Assembly: GCF_001513675.1 (NCBI RefSeq)
Contig: NZ_CP013859.1
Coordinates: 497,081 to 561,080, forward strand
DNA length: 64,000 nucleotides
Direction of reading: 5' to 3'
Origin: Microbacterium sp. XT11
GTDB lineage: Bacteria; Actinomycetota; Actinomycetes; Actinomycetales; Microbacteriaceae
Below are positions 25,829-35,049 of this stretch, piece by piece (position 1 is the first letter of the stretch; each line of letters opens with the position of its first letter). The notes below the pieces were generated by a model. That model was not told where the DNA came from. It saw nothing but the letters and a program-made list of their open reading frames with translations, and ran no database searches. Both the position numbers and the translations under genes were made by a program.

Positions 25829-27145
25829 CTGGGCGCGTGCCGCCGCCGCGGCTGCGGCGGGAAGAGCACGCTCGATGAGCTCCAACTCCTCGTCACCGTG
25901 CGCAGCGGTGAGGAACCAGGCCTCGAACACGCTCGGCGGGAGTGCCACGCCCTGCTCACGCATGGAATGGAAGAACGGCGCATACCGGAACGATTCCTGC
26001 GCCTGGGCCTCCGCGTAGTCCCGCGGAGCCGATGCACGGAAGGACGCGTTGAACAGATTCCCGGCCTTCGCGACGGCGTGCGTCACTCCGGCGTCCGACA
26101 GCGCGGCGTCGAGCGCGCGGGAGAGCCGCTCGGATGCCGCATCGATCTTCTCGTATACGTCCGGCGTCGCGAGGCGCAGCGTCGCCAGCCCCGCCGCCAC
26201 CGAGAGCGGATTGCCCGAGAGAGTACCCGCCTGGTACACGGGACCGAGGGGAGCCAGCAGCTCCATGACCTCCGCACGGCCGCCGAGCGCGGCCAACGGC
26301 ATCCCGCCGCCGACGACCTTGCCGAAGGTGACGATGTCGGGCAGGTACTCCTCGCCGCTCTGCGCCTGCAGTCCCCAGAAACCGGCAGGGTGCACGCGGA
26401 AACCGGTCAGCACCTCGTCGAGGATCATGAGCGCGCCATGCGCGTGCGCTGTCTCGGCGATGAGCCGGTTGAATCCCGGCAGCGGCGCCACGACGCCCAT
26501 GTTCGCCGCCGATGCCTCGACGATCACGGCGGCGATCCGGTCGCCGTGCTCCGCGAAGACCGCGGCGAGCGCGTCGGGATCGTTGTAACCGATCACCAGC
26601 GTCTGGGCTGCGACGGGCGCCGGCACCCCGGCCGATCCCGGCAGCGCCAGCGTGGCGACACCCGATCCGGCCTCGGCCAGCAGTCCGTCGGAGTGGCCGT
26701 GATAGTGGCCGGAGAACTTCACCAGCAGATCACGGCCGGTTGCACCACGCGCCAGCCGGATCGCCGTCATCGTCGCCTCGGTGCCGGTCGACACCAGGCG
26801 CACCCGCTCCACGGGGCGCGCATCGCCGAAACGCACGCGGTCGACGATCAGGGCTGCCAGCTCGACCTCCCCCTCGGTCGGCGCTCCGAAAGACAGTCCG
26901 CGAGCGGCCGCTTCCTGCACGGCGGCGACGACCTCCGGATGCGCATGCCCCAGGAGCGCGGGACCCCACGATGCCACCAGGTCGACGTACTCGACACCGG
27001 CGGCATCCGTCACCCTCGCCCCGGCCGCGGACGCGAGGAAGCGGGGTATGCCGCCGACGGAGCCGTACGCGCGCACCGGAGAGTTCACTCCCCCGGGCGT
27101 CACCGCGCGGGCGGCGGCGAACAGGTCGTCATTGCGATCGGTCAT
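25823..27145 (-). CDS. hemL: Glutamate-1-semialdehyde 2,1-aminomutase
   Basis: A 440-residue PLP enzyme converting glutamate-1-semialdehyde to 5-aminolevulinate, the second committed step of the C5 heme pathway. The PLP Lys is Lys276 in [28 protein letters not shown] holds the Asp that binds the pyridine nitrogen, and [14 protein letters not shown] is the phosphate-binding region. It is the last gene of the hemQ-C-D-B-L row, separated from hemB by a 227-bp G/C repeat region. An Ala-rich C-terminus runs into the 13-bp repeat array. Confidence 0.97.
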   Translation of the reverse strand: MTDRNDDLFAAARAVTPGGVNSPVRAYGSVGGIPRFLASAAGARVTDAAGVEYVDLVASWGPALLGHAHPEVVAAVQEAAARGLSFGAPTEGEVELAALIVDRVRFGDARPVERVRLVSTGTEATMTAIRLARGATGRDLLVKFSGHYHGHSDGLLAEAGSGVATLALPGSAGVPAPVAAQTLVIGYNDPDALAAVFAEHGDRIAAVIVEASAANMGVVAPLPGFNRLIAETAHAHGALMILDEVLTGFRVHPAGFWGLQAQSGEEYLPDIVTFGKVVGGGMPLAALGGRAEVMELLAPLGPVYQAGTLSGNPLSVAAGLATLRLATPDVYEKIDAASERLSRALDAALSDAGVTHAVAKAGNLFNASFRASAPRDYAEAQAQESFRYAPFFHSMREQGVALPPSVFEAWFLTAAHGDEELELIERALPAAAAAAARAQA

Positions 27146-27174
27146 GACACTCCTCCGAGAGGTGACGGGCGGAT

Positions 27175-27301
27175 GGGACGGGGCGGGCGGATGGGGCGGG
27201 GCGGGGCCGGCAGACGGGGGCGGGACGGGCAGTCGGAGGCGGGACGGGACGGGGCGGGCGGATGGGGCGGGGCGGGGCCGGCAGACGGGGGCGGGACGGG
27301 C
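27175..27301. repeat. 56-bp direct duplication in a G-run tract between hemB and hemL
   Basis: Bases 27175-27230 are repeated exactly at 27246-27301. The whole 27165-27350 interval is made of GGGCGGG, GGATGGGG and GACGGG blocks on the plus strand, which is the template for hemB-hemL. The transcript is therefore C-rich and G-poor. The plus strand could form G-quadruplexes; the RNA resembles Rho-loading (rut) composition. Both roles are inferred. Confidence 0.85.
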
Positions 27302-27372
27302 GGAACGGGGCGGGGCGGGCAGACGGGGCGGGCAGCCGGTGGATGGGGCGGACGGGTGATCCGGTGTGCCAC

Positions 27373-28350
27373 TCAGCCGCGCAGCCAGCGCGCGGCCTCG
27401 GTCGCCCAGTAGGTGAGCACGGCGTCGGCGCCCGCACGGCGGATCGACAGCAGCGTCTCCAGGACGATGGCTCGACGGTCGATCCAGCCGTTCGCGGCTG
27501 CGGCTTCGACCATCGCGTACTCACCGGACACCTGGTACGCCCACACCGGGATCTGCACGGCGTCACGTACCTCGCGGAGCACGTCGAGGAACGCCATCGC
27601 TGGCTTCACCATCACGATGTCCGCGCCCTCGGCCTCATCGACGACAGCCTCGCGCACCCCCTCACGCCGATTGCCCGGATCGAGCTGGTACGTGCGGCGG
27701 TCGCCCTTCAGCTGCGAGTCGACAGCCTCGCGGAACGGACCGTAGAACGCACTGGCATACTTCGCGGCGTAACCGAGGAGCAGCGTGTCGGAGAAACCCT
27801 CAGCGTCGAGCGCGGCCCTCAGGTGCGCCACCTGGCCGTCCATCATGCCCGACAACCCCAGCAGCTGGGAGCCGGCACGGGCCTGCGCGAGCGCCATGGC
27901 GGCGTAGCGTTCGAGGGTCGCGTCGTTGTCGACGCTTCCGTCGTCCGCGAGCACGCCGCAGTGGCCGTGGTCGGTGAACTCGTCGAGGCACAGATCGGTC
28001 TGCACGACGAGTGCGTCGCCGACCTCTCGCGAAAGCAGCTCGGTCGCCACGTTCAGGATGCCGCGCGGATCGTCCGCGCCCGACCCGCGCGCATCGCGGA
28101 CGGCAGGGACGCCGAACAGCATCACGCCGCCGACCCCGGCTTCTGCAGCCTCGACGGAGGCGGCGCGCAGCGAGTCGAGGGAGTGCTGCATCACGCCCGG
28201 CATGGAGCCGATCGGGGTGGGCTCGTCGACACCCTCGCGAACGAACACGGGCAGCACGAGCTGCCTCGGCTCGAGCGAGGTCTCACGCACGAGATCGCGC
28301 ACGGCGGGCGACTGCCGCAACCGGCGCAGGCGGGTCTGCGGGAAGCTCAC
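27373..28350 (-). CDS. hemB: Porphobilinogen synthase (delta-aminolevulinate dehydratase)
   Basis: A 325-residue enzyme joining two 5-aminolevulinates into porphobilinogen. The two active-site Lys are Lys197 ([14 protein letters not shown]) and Lys249 (VMVKPAM). The metal-binding loop reads [14 protein letters not shown], with Cys at the first and last positions and Asp in the middle. GTG 28350 overlaps the hemD stop as GTGA, so the longer upstream frame was rejected. It is coupled to hemD and followed by a repeat tract before hemL. Confidence 0.97.
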   Translation of the reverse strand: MSFPQTRLRRLRQSPAVRDLVRETSLEPRQLVLPVFVREGVDEPTPIGSMPGVMQHSLDSLRAASVEAAEAGVGGVMLFGVPAVRDARGSGADDPRGILNVATELLSREVGDALVVQTDLCLDEFTDHGHCGVLADDGSVDNDATLERYAAMALAQARAGSQLLGLSGMMDGQVAHLRAALDAEGFSDTLLLGYAAKYASAFYGPFREAVDSQLKGDRRTYQLDPGNRREGVREAVVDEAEGADIVMVKPAMAFLDVLREVRDAVQIPVWAYQVSGEYAMVEAAAANGWIDRRAIVLETLLSIRRAGADAVLTYWATEAARWLRG

Positions 28351-29138
28351 GGCGCGAACTCGTCTGCCGCGTGCGGAAGCGTGAAGTGCGAGACGGCGTC
28401 GATGAGAGCATCCACGGTCTGACGGTCGGCGACCACCGAGATGGGCAGCCCTGCCTTGCGGGCGTCCCGTGCGGTGCGCGGTCCGATCGCCGCGAGCAGC
28501 GTCTCCTCGGGGATGTCGGGGAACTGCTCGCGAACCTGCTCCGCGACCGACCCGCTCGTGATCAGGATCGCGTTGATGCGGCCGTTCTGCACGTCGCGCA
28601 GGATGCGCTCCGTCACGGGAACGCCGACCGTGCGGTACGCCACGACGCTGTCCACGTGATGCCCGGCCTTCAGCAGCGACTTCGTCAGCACGGGCTTGGC
28701 GATCTCGCTGCGGAGCGTGAGGATGCGCCGCGGTTCCGGCTCTAGCGCGATCAGCTGGTGCGCCATGCCCTCGGCCGAGTTGTCCTGGGCGGGGACAAGA
28801 GCGACCTCGTATCCGACGGCCTGAAGGGCCGCGGCCGTGGTCTCCCCGACGGCCGCGATCTTCGTCGTGGAGGGGACGACCGCCCGGTGCGCGTACAGCA
28901 CGTCGACGGTGGTCGCGCTCGTGATGGTCAGCCAGTCGTACTCGCCCGCCGCGAGCTTGGCGAGGGCCGCGTCGAGCGCAGCCTGATCGGTCGTCGGGGC
29001 GAAATTGATGAGGGGCGCGACGACGGGCACCGCGCCCTGCGCGCGAAGACTCGCTGCGACGCCGTCGCCCCAGGGCCCCCCGCGGGGCACCAGGATGCGC
29101 CAGCCGTCCAGCGGCTTGTCGTGCTTCGAATTGGTCAT
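28347..29138 (-). CDS. hemD: Uroporphyrinogen-III synthase
   Basis: A 263-residue enzyme that closes hydroxymethylbilane with D-ring inversion. The family is poorly conserved, but WLTITSATTVDVL, AAVGETTAAALQAVGYEVALVP, LRSEIAKPVLTKSLLKAGHHVDSVVAYRT and LITSGSVAEQVREQF occur in the expected order. ATGA overlap with hemC and GTGA overlap with hemB place it firmly in the heme operon. Confidence 0.95.
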   Translation of the reverse strand: MTNSKHDKPLDGWRILVPRGGPWGDGVAASLRAQGAVPVVAPLINFAPTTDQAALDAALAKLAAGEYDWLTITSATTVDVLYAHRAVVPSTTKIAAVGETTAAALQAVGYEVALVPAQDNSAEGMAHQLIALEPEPRRILTLRSEIAKPVLTKSLLKAGHHVDSVVAYRTVGVPVTERILRDVQNGRINAILITSGSVAEQVREQFPDIPEETLLAAIGPRTARDARKAGLPISVVADRQTVDALIDAVSHFTLPHAADEFAP

Positions 29139-30148
29139 GAGGAACGCTCTCGGGAGACGAGGTCAGCCGCCCCTTGATCGAGCAGCCGACGGGCAAGAGT
29201 CAACCCGAGCTCGCGTGCTGCGTGCATCGGGTCTGCACCATCGGCAGTATCCGCTCCATTGCCACTGCCGTTCCGACGAATATACTCCCCGTTCACCGGC
29301 TCTGTGACGTCGAGGCCCACTCGTTGTGCTCCGTCGGGCGCATACACTACGGTACGCACTCGCACCGACTCGCCGGAGACGGCCGCGTGCGCGGCCATCG
29401 GAGCCTGACATCCGGCATCCAGCCCCTCCAGCACGCCGCGCTCCACCGTCACCGCCAGCCGGGTCTCGGTGTCGTCGAGTCCGCGCAGCGCGGCGAGCAG
29501 ATCCGGATCGACGTCGTCCCGTGTCTCCACGGCCAAAGCCCCCTGGCCGGGTGCCGTCGGCCACTCGGCGAGCCCGAGCTCCTCGCGGCGCAGCGGAGAG
29601 TCCGCACCGAGCCGGGAGAGCCCCGCCGCCGCCAGGATCACGGCATCCAGCTCACCCGAGGCCACGCGCGCGAGCCGCGAGTCCACGTTGCCGCGGATGT
29701 CGACGACCTCCGCACGAGGCGCCCGTCGGTGCACCTGGGCGATGCGCCGCGGCGACCCCGTCCCGACGCGGGCGCCGGGCGGGAGCTCGTGCAGCGGCCG
29801 GCCGTCGCGCGTGATCACGACGTCGCGCGGGTCTTCGCGGACAGGCGTCGCGGCGATGATCAGGCCGTCGGGCTGAGCTGTGGGGAGGTCCTTGAGCGAG
29901 TGCACCAGGAAGTCGCACTCCCCCGCGAGCAGCTCCTCGCGGAGTCGGGTGGCGAAGATGCCCTGTCCGCCGATCTCCGACAGCGATGCGCGGTTCGTGT
30001 CGCCCTCGCTCGTGATCGGGACGAGTTCGACGGGGACTCCGGTGAGCTTCTCGAGAGCGGCGGCGACATGACCGGACTGCGCCTGCGCGAGCGCGCTGCG
30101 TCGAGTGCCGAGTCGTATCGGGGTGGACCGGCGGAGGGAGGTGGTCAT
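29135..30148 (-). CDS. hemC: Hydroxymethylbilane synthase (porphobilinogen deaminase)
   Basis: A 337-residue enzyme polymerising four porphobilinogens. RLGTRRSALAQAQ opens the protein, VHSLKDLPT holds the catalytic Asp, GTGSPRR follows, and Cys247 in GLDAGCQAPMAAHA is the dipyrromethane attachment site. ATG 30148 lies five bases after the stop of hemQ. The C-terminal segment near residue 300 has a short Gly/Asn-Ala-Asp run not seen in the core fold. Confidence 0.97.
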   Translation of the reverse strand: MTTSLRRSTPIRLGTRRSALAQAQSGHVAAALEKLTGVPVELVPITSEGDTNRASLSEIGGQGIFATRLREELLAGECDFLVHSLKDLPTAQPDGLIIAATPVREDPRDVVITRDGRPLHELPPGARVGTGSPRRIAQVHRRAPRAEVVDIRGNVDSRLARVASGELDAVILAAAGLSRLGADSPLRREELGLAEWPTAPGQGALAVETRDDVDPDLLAALRGLDDTETRLAVTVERGVLEGLDAGCQAPMAAHAAVSGESVRVRTVVYAPDGAQRVGLDVTEPVNGEYIRRNGSGNGADTADGADPMHAARELGLTLARRLLDQGAADLVSRERSS

Positions 30149-30153
30149 GGCGT

Positions 30154-30831
30154 CTACTGCAGCACGTCCGCGATCTCGTCGAACCGGAGCCTGCGCCCCG
30201 TGTAGAAGGGCACCTCCTCCTTCACGTATCGCCGGGCGTCGGTGTAGCGCAGATCGCGCATGAGGTCGACGAGCTCGGTGACGTCGTCCGCCTCCAGCGG
30301 CAGCAGCCACTCGTAGTCGCCGAGCGCGAAGGCTGCGACAGTGTTCGCGATCACGCCGGTGAACGCAGCGCCCTTGCGGCCGTGGTCGGCGAGCATCGCG
30401 CGACGCTCCTCTTCGGGCGCGAGGTACCACTCCGGCGTGCGGACGAACGGATAGAGGCACAGCCAGTCCTTCGGCGCGACGCCGCGCAGGAAGCCCGGGA
30501 CGTGCTGGCGGTTGAACTCCGCGTCGCGGTGCACGCCCATGACGCTCCATACCGGGAGCAGGGGGCGCAGCAGTTCCGTGCGGCGCAGGCGGCGCAGGGC
30601 CTTCTGCAGTTCCTCGGCCGTGTCGCCGTGCAGCCAGACCATGAGGTCGGCATCCGCCTTGAGTCCTGACACGTCGTAGAAGCCGCGAATGGTCACGCCG
30701 GAGTCCTCGATGTACGAGACGATCGTCTCGAGTTCGGTGGAGTCGGCCTCGGTCACCGCGACGTCGGGATTGCGTCGCCAGACCGCCCAGAGGGTGAATC
30801 CGGACGGGTTCTCTTCGCGCTCTTCGGACAT
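30154..30831 (-). CDS. hemQ: Coproheme decarboxylase (chlorite dismutase family, HemQ/ChdC)
   Basis: A 225-residue enzyme that decarboxylates coproheme III to heme b, the last step of the coproporphyrin-dependent pathway used by Gram-positive bacteria. FTLWAVWRRNP, YDVSGLKADADLMVWLHG, VWSVMGVHRDAEFNRQHVPGFLRG and KDWLCLYPFVRTPEWYLAPEEERRAML are standard family blocks. CAGACT lies six bases before ATG 30831, suggesting a promoter for the hemQ-C-D-B-L transcript right here. Confidence 0.96.
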   Translation of the reverse strand: MSEEREENPSGFTLWAVWRRNPDVAVTEADSTELETIVSYIEDSGVTIRGFYDVSGLKADADLMVWLHGDTAEELQKALRRLRRTELLRPLLPVWSVMGVHRDAEFNRQHVPGFLRGVAPKDWLCLYPFVRTPEWYLAPEEERRAMLADHGRKGAAFTGVIANTVAAFALGDYEWLLPLEADDVTELVDLMRDLRYTDARRYVKEEVPFYTGRRLRFDEIADVLQ

Positions 30832-30877
30832 GCGTCCAGTCTGCCCCCTTTACCTGAAGGGTGCGAATTCGTGCCGG

Positions 30878-31153
30878 TCAGCGCGCGATGGCGCGTGCGA
30901 TCGCCCACACTGCGCCGCCGACGACGGCTGCGAGGCCGACGGCCGCGGCGATCGCCCCGACCGGGTTGTCGTCGGCGAAGCGGCGGGCCTTGGCTGCGGC
31001 CCGCATGGAGGCCTTCTCGATGCGGCGCGGGAAGTTCGCCTTGACCTCGATCGCCGCGAGCGCCGCCTTGAGCTCGGCACGGGCGGCGGCCACCGGGTCG
31101 GTCACCCCCGCGGGGACCACGGTCTTCGGCAGCGTGCTGTCAGAGTTCGTCAT
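30878..31153 (-). CDS. Small membrane protein, ElaB/YqjD (DUF883)-like
   Basis: A 91-residue protein: an Ala/Lys-rich amphipathic region followed by RRFADDNPVGAIAAAVGLAAVVGGAVWAIARAIAR. The R-DNP-GA-A-GLAA-GG pattern before a C-terminal helix resembles the tail anchor of ElaB/YqjD proteins, which tether ribosomes or act in envelope stress in E. coli. The next gene upstream resembles YqjE, the same order as yqjD-yqjE, which supports the reading. Its start overlaps that gene by 14 bases. Confidence 0.72.
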   Translation of the reverse strand: MTNSDSTLPKTVVPAGVTDPVAAARAELKAALAAIEVKANFPRRIEKASMRAAAKARRFADDNPVGAIAAAVGLAAVVGGAVWAIARAIAR

Positions 31154-31568
31154 CGCCCGAGCCCTTCGCGATCTTGATGTCGGTGGCCACGGCCTGCGCG
31201 GGGTTCTCCCGCGCCAGCACCTTGCGGAACTTCAGGATGCCGAGCAGGGCGAACACGAGCACGGCGAGGATCAGGATGCCGAACACGGCCAGTGCCGACA
31301 GCCAGACCGGCCACCACGACGACAGGCCGGCGATGGCGAAGACGAGGATCACCGGCACAGCCCAGAACAGGAAGAACAGGGCGACGAGGAACCAGACGGA
31401 TCCGATGCCGGCATCCTTCGCGGTGCGCGAGACCCAGGTCTTGGCCGCGTCGATCTCGGCCTTGACGAGGTTGGTGATCAGCTCGGGCAGGTCGCCGAGC
31501 AGCGTGAGAAGGCTGTCGTCGGCGCGGTCGCGCTGGCCCGTTCCCCGGGGCACTCCGATCCCCGCCAT
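31140..31568 (-). CDS. Phage-holin-family / YqjE-like (DUF1469) membrane protein
   Basis: A 142-residue protein with two membrane helices (GSVWFLVALFFLFWAVPVILVFAIAG and WPVWLSALAVFGILILAVLVFALLGIL) preceded by LLTLLGDLPELITNLVKAEIDAAK, the characteristic N-terminal helix of this family. Despite the holin name, chromosomal members sit with stress-type envelope genes. ATG 31568 is two bases from the stop of the YtxH-like gene, and its end overlaps the YqjD-like gene, so the three are co-transcribed. Confidence 0.85.
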   Translation of the reverse strand: MAGIGVPRGTGQRDRADDSLLTLLGDLPELITNLVKAEIDAAKTWVSRTAKDAGIGSVWFLVALFFLFWAVPVILVFAIAGLSSWWPVWLSALAVFGILILAVLVFALLGILKFRKVLARENPAQAVATDIKIAKGSGDDEL

Positions 31569-31569
31569 G

Positions 31570-32013
31570 TCACTTCCCGGTTCGGGCGCCGGACCCGGAG
31601 GACTTCGGCTCTGTGGCCTTCGGTGCTGCGGCCTTCGGTGCTGCGGTCTTGGGCGCAGTGGTCTTCTTCGCCGCTGCCCTCTTCGCTTCGGCGACCGCGT
31701 CTCCCGTCGCCTGGGCGACGTCTTCGGCAGTGTCACGCCCCGTGGCGATCGCGGAGTCGAGGCGCTGACCCGGCGTTCCGTTGCCGCTGACCGTCTTCGC
31801 GATCTTCACGGCGCCGTTCCACAGCGCACCGGGCACCGCGGCAGCCTTGTCGCCGACGAAATCCTTGACCTTCGACACCTGCTCCTGCACGGGATCGAGG
31901 TGCCAGACCTTGAGCCACTGCGTCTTGATCTGCTCGTAGCGCTCATGTCCGGCGCGGGTGCCGAGCACGTATCCCACGCCGAGTCCGACGACGAGTCCGA
32001 TCTTCCCCTTCAT
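31570..32013 (-). CDS. YtxH-like protein with a histone-like Ala/Lys/Pro tail
   Basis: A 147-residue protein. KGKIGLVVGLGVGYVLGTRAGHERYEQIKTQW is a glycine-zipper N-terminal helix of YtxH type, often annotated in actinobacterial heme regions. Residues 110-147 are a basic repeat (KKTTAPKTAAPKAAAPKATEPK) of the kind found in histone H1-like tails, which may bind nucleic acid or polyanionic wall polymer (inference). GAGGAGA lies before ATG 32013. It is the first gene of the three-gene insert in the heme cluster. Confidence 0.78.
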   Translation of the reverse strand: MKGKIGLVVGLGVGYVLGTRAGHERYEQIKTQWLKVWHLDPVQEQVSKVKDFVGDKAAAVPGALWNGAVKIAKTVSGNGTPGQRLDSAIATGRDTAEDVAQATGDAVAEAKRAAAKKTTAPKTAAPKAAAPKATEPKSSGSGARTGK

Positions 32014-32226
32014 GGGGTCTCCTCACGTTGTTCCGGTGTGGACGCCTGGTGGCGTACCGGCGGTTCGGAACCGCCGACCAGGTACCCAGAGTAACCCCAT
32101 ATGCCGAGTTCGGCATCTACTCCGGAGGGGGTTGACAGATACGGCGTCGCCGCGCTCATGGCTGCTCTGCACGCACCCCGAGGGCCGACTCGAAGACCCC
32201 GCGCACGACGGGTCCCGAGGCGGGGG

Positions 32227-33849
32227 TCAGTGCCAGAGCAGACCGCGACGAAGGCGATCCGCCTCTGCCGTCGCGTCGGGGATGACCTGAGCGAGGCCGG
32301 TCCCGGCGAGCCATGCTCCGACCGCGGCGAGCCCTGGCACCGAATGCACGGCGTCGCGTGCGGCCGCGCGACGCTCAGCCGCACCGATGATCGACGCGGG
32401 CTGCGACTGCACGAATCGGGCGCGATGCGATGCGATGACGGCGTCCCGGTCGAGCGCGACTCCGAGCAGGGCGGATGCCTCACGCACGGCGAGGCGCGTG
32501 GCGGCCTCGTCGTCGAGCGCAGCGGTCGCCGCCGGCTCCCCCTGCGCTCCGAACGACACGCGCACGACATGGCGACCACCCGCGGCGTCCGCCACCCACC
32601 GCCACTTCACGCTGGAGTGGGTGAGCGCCTTGGCCGTGTGGCTCCCCGGCACCGTCAACACGCCCGTGCCGCGGGGGGCGCCGTCGAGTTGCGGGGCGTG
32701 CAGCAGCAGCGTCACGATCTCGATCTGCGGCGCCTCAGCCTCCGCCGTCGCGGCGAGAGCGGGCACGACGGACGCGAGCAGTCGACGTGCCGTGGTCTCG
32801 TCGACCGCGACGACGACGGCATCCGCCGAGAACGTCTCGTTCGCGGGCCCGGTGGGGAGAGCGTCGGCATCCGGCGCGGTATCCGGTTCGGCGCCCGGTC
32901 CGGCGCTCGGCGCAGCGCTCGGCGCAGTACCCCGCTCGGCGTTCGGCGCGGCGCCCGGCGCGGCGCCCGGCCCGGCGTTCGGCGCGGCGCCCGGCGCGGG
33001 TGGGAAGGTCTCGAGGTGCGGCTCGGCAATGATCGTCCAGGTGTCGCCGTCGCGTCGGACCTCGTGGACCGCTACGCCGGTGCGCACGCGTGCGCCCAGC
33101 TTCTCGAGGTCGCCCACCAGCGCGTCGACGAGTCCGCTCATGCCGCCGTCGAGCCCTTCGACCGCCGCTCCCGGGGTCGTGCGTCGCGCGGCGTTCTCGT
33201 CGCGGAGCACCTGCACCGCTCCGGAGAGGGAGCCGACCCTGGTGAGTGCGGCGTTCAGGCCCGGTGCGGCGACGTCGACGTCGACATCCTCCGGCGCTGC
33301 CGAGTACACCCCGGTGGTGACGGGGGCGACAAGCCGGTCGCGCACCTTGGCGCCCATGCGGGACGAGACGAGCTTGCCGAGGCTGTGGTTGTGCCCGATC
33401 GTGAGCGGCGGACGTACCCGATCGAGATACGCGCGCCACGTGCCCGACCAGCCGAGGATACGGCGCACATCCTCTTGGAACGGATTGGCGGGGATGCCGA
33501 GCACACCGCCTGCGGGGAGCGGCGCGGCCCCGACTCCGGGGATGCCGGCGAGCCATGCTCCACCGGCCGCGGGCGTCACGACCTTGTCGGCGAGTCCGAG
33601 CTCGGCGACGAGTGCGCGGACGTGGCCGCCCTTCGTCGCGAAGCTCTCGGCGCCGGCATCCACGACGACGCCGTCCAGTTCGGCTCGGCGGATCGCGCCG
33701 CCGACGGCATCCGCCGCCTCCAGCAGCGTGACCCTCATGCCGACCTTCGCGCACTCGCGGGCGGCGACGAGCCCTCCGATGCCGCCGCCGATGACGACGA
33801 CGTGCGTCCGGGCAGCGCGGGCGGCGAGTTCTGCGGGCTCAGCGGTCAT
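32227..33849 (-). CDS. hemY: Coproporphyrinogen/protoporphyrinogen III oxidase (HemY/CgoX)
   Basis: A 540-residue FAD enzyme that aromatises the porphyrin ring. VVVIGGGIGGLVAARECAKVG is the FAD-binding Rossmann start; GAESFATKGGHV and the C-terminal GLAAVGAWLAGTGLAQVIPDA are family blocks. In HemQ-containing bacteria the substrate is coproporphyrinogen III. An Ala/Pro/Gly insert of about 50 residues (roughly 282-333), encoded by GGCGCGGCGCCCGG-type repeats, interrupts the region before the second FAD segment. CAGGAT lies seven bases upstream of ATG 33849. Confidence 0.95.
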   Translation of the reverse strand: MTAEPAELAARAARTHVVVIGGGIGGLVAARECAKVGMRVTLLEAADAVGGAIRRAELDGVVVDAGAESFATKGGHVRALVAELGLADKVVTPAAGGAWLAGIPGVGAAPLPAGGVLGIPANPFQEDVRRILGWSGTWRAYLDRVRPPLTIGHNHSLGKLVSSRMGAKVRDRLVAPVTTGVYSAAPEDVDVDVAAPGLNAALTRVGSLSGAVQVLRDENAARRTTPGAAVEGLDGGMSGLVDALVGDLEKLGARVRTGVAVHEVRRDGDTWTIIAEPHLETFPPAPGAAPNAGPGAAPGAAPNAERGTAPSAAPSAGPGAEPDTAPDADALPTGPANETFSADAVVVAVDETTARRLLASVVPALAATAEAEAPQIEIVTLLLHAPQLDGAPRGTGVLTVPGSHTAKALTHSSVKWRWVADAAGGRHVVRVSFGAQGEPAATAALDDEAATRLAVREASALLGVALDRDAVIASHRARFVQSQPASIIGAAERRAAARDAVHSVPGLAAVGAWLAGTGLAQVIPDATAEADRLRRGLLWH

Positions 33850-33910
33850 ACCCTCAATCCTGTCAGGCATCCGCTGCGGTAACCCCCCGGAGACCTCGCC
33901 CCCGCCGGAG

Positions 33911-34933
33911 TCACTGCGCGTGGGCGAACTCGACGATGCGGGTGAGCTGATCGGGGTCGGTCTCGGGCGGCACACCGTGGCCCAGGTTGAGGATGTGCGC
34001 GCGCGCCGCGCGGCCGCGCTGGAGCACCTCGCGCACATGCGTCTCGAGCACAGGCCAGGGCGCGGCGAGCAGAGCGGGATCGATGTTGCCCTGCACGGTC
34101 GTCTCCTGCCCGACCACCGCGGTTGCCTCATCGAGCGGTTGACGCCAGTCGACGCCCACGGCATCCGCGACGCCGCCGAGACGCATGTCGGCGAGGAAGG
34201 GCCCGGTGCCGACGCCGAAGTGGATCGTCGGGATGCCGATGCCATCGAGCGCGGCCCGCGAGTGGGGCGCGACGAACCGGCGGTAGTCGGCGGGGCTGAG
34301 CGACCCTGCCCATGAATCGAAGAGCTGCACGGCGGATGCTCCCGCATCACGCTGCACCTCGAGGAAGCGCCGAGACACACGGGACAGCCACGCGGCGAGG
34401 CGGTTCCAGGACTCCGGGTCCGCGTGCATCATGGCGCGTGCCCGCAGATGCTCCTTCGATGGTCCCCCCTCGACGAGGTAGGCGGCGAGCGTGAACGGGG
34501 CGCCGGCGAAACCGATGAGCGGCACGTCGCCGAGCTCAGCGGTGACGAGATGCACGGCCTCGGCGATGGCCGAGCCGTCGAGGTCGGCCGGGTCGATGGC
34601 CGTGATGCGGTCGACGTCGTCGGCGGTGCGCACGGGCTGTGCGAACACCGGTCCGCGGCCCGGCTCGATCTCGACCGCCACGCCGGCGAGGCGCAGGGGG
34701 ATCACGATGTCGCTGAAGAACACGGCCGCGTCGACGCCGTGGCGACGCACCGGCTGCAGCGTGATCTCCGCCGCGAGATCGGGAGTGAGGCAGGCGTCGA
34801 GCATCCGCGTGCCCACCCGCAGTTCGCGGTACTCCGGCAGCGAGCGGCCGGCCTGACGCATGAACCAGACGGGCGTCTGCGCGGGACGGTCGCCGGCGAG
34901 GGCGCGGAGCAGCGGGGCATCGGAGAGGGGCAT
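33911..34933 (-). CDS. hemE: Uroporphyrinogen decarboxylase
   Basis: A 340-residue TIM-barrel enzyme making coproporphyrinogen [22 protein letters not shown] (the Arg-rich substrate loop), FFSDIVIPL with the catalytic Asp, [38 protein letters not shown] and [15 protein letters not shown] are all present. It is divergent from hemA across a 116-bp gap, with hemY 61 bases downstream. Confidence 0.97.
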   Translation of the reverse strand: MPLSDAPLLRALAGDRPAQTPVWFMRQAGRSLPEYRELRVGTRMLDACLTPDLAAEITLQPVRRHGVDAAVFFSDIVIPLRLAGVAVEIEPGRGPVFAQPVRTADDVDRITAIDPADLDGSAIAEAVHLVTAELGDVPLIGFAGAPFTLAAYLVEGGPSKEHLRARAMMHADPESWNRLAAWLSRVSRRFLEVQRDAGASAVQLFDSWAGSLSPADYRRFVAPHSRAALDGIGIPTIHFGVGTGPFLADMRLGGVADAVGVDWRQPLDEATAVVGQETTVQGNIDPALLAAPWPVLETHVREVLQRGRAARAHILNLGHGVPPETDPDQLTRIVEFAHAQ

Positions 34934-35037
34934 GCCCCCATCCTCCCATCCGGGTTCTATGAGAACGCCGGTCGCTCACGAGGCAGGACGGTAGTCCCTC
35001 CGGCAGTCCGTCCGGCACCCCCTCCCCGCACCTCGGG

Positions 35038-35043
35038 TAGAAT
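35038..35043 (+). promoter_or_regulatory. Leaderless -10 element of hemA
   Basis: TAGAAT, followed by six bases and GTG 35050. There is no ribosome binding site upstream of the GTG. Confidence 0.65.
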
Positions 35044-35049
35044 CGACAC

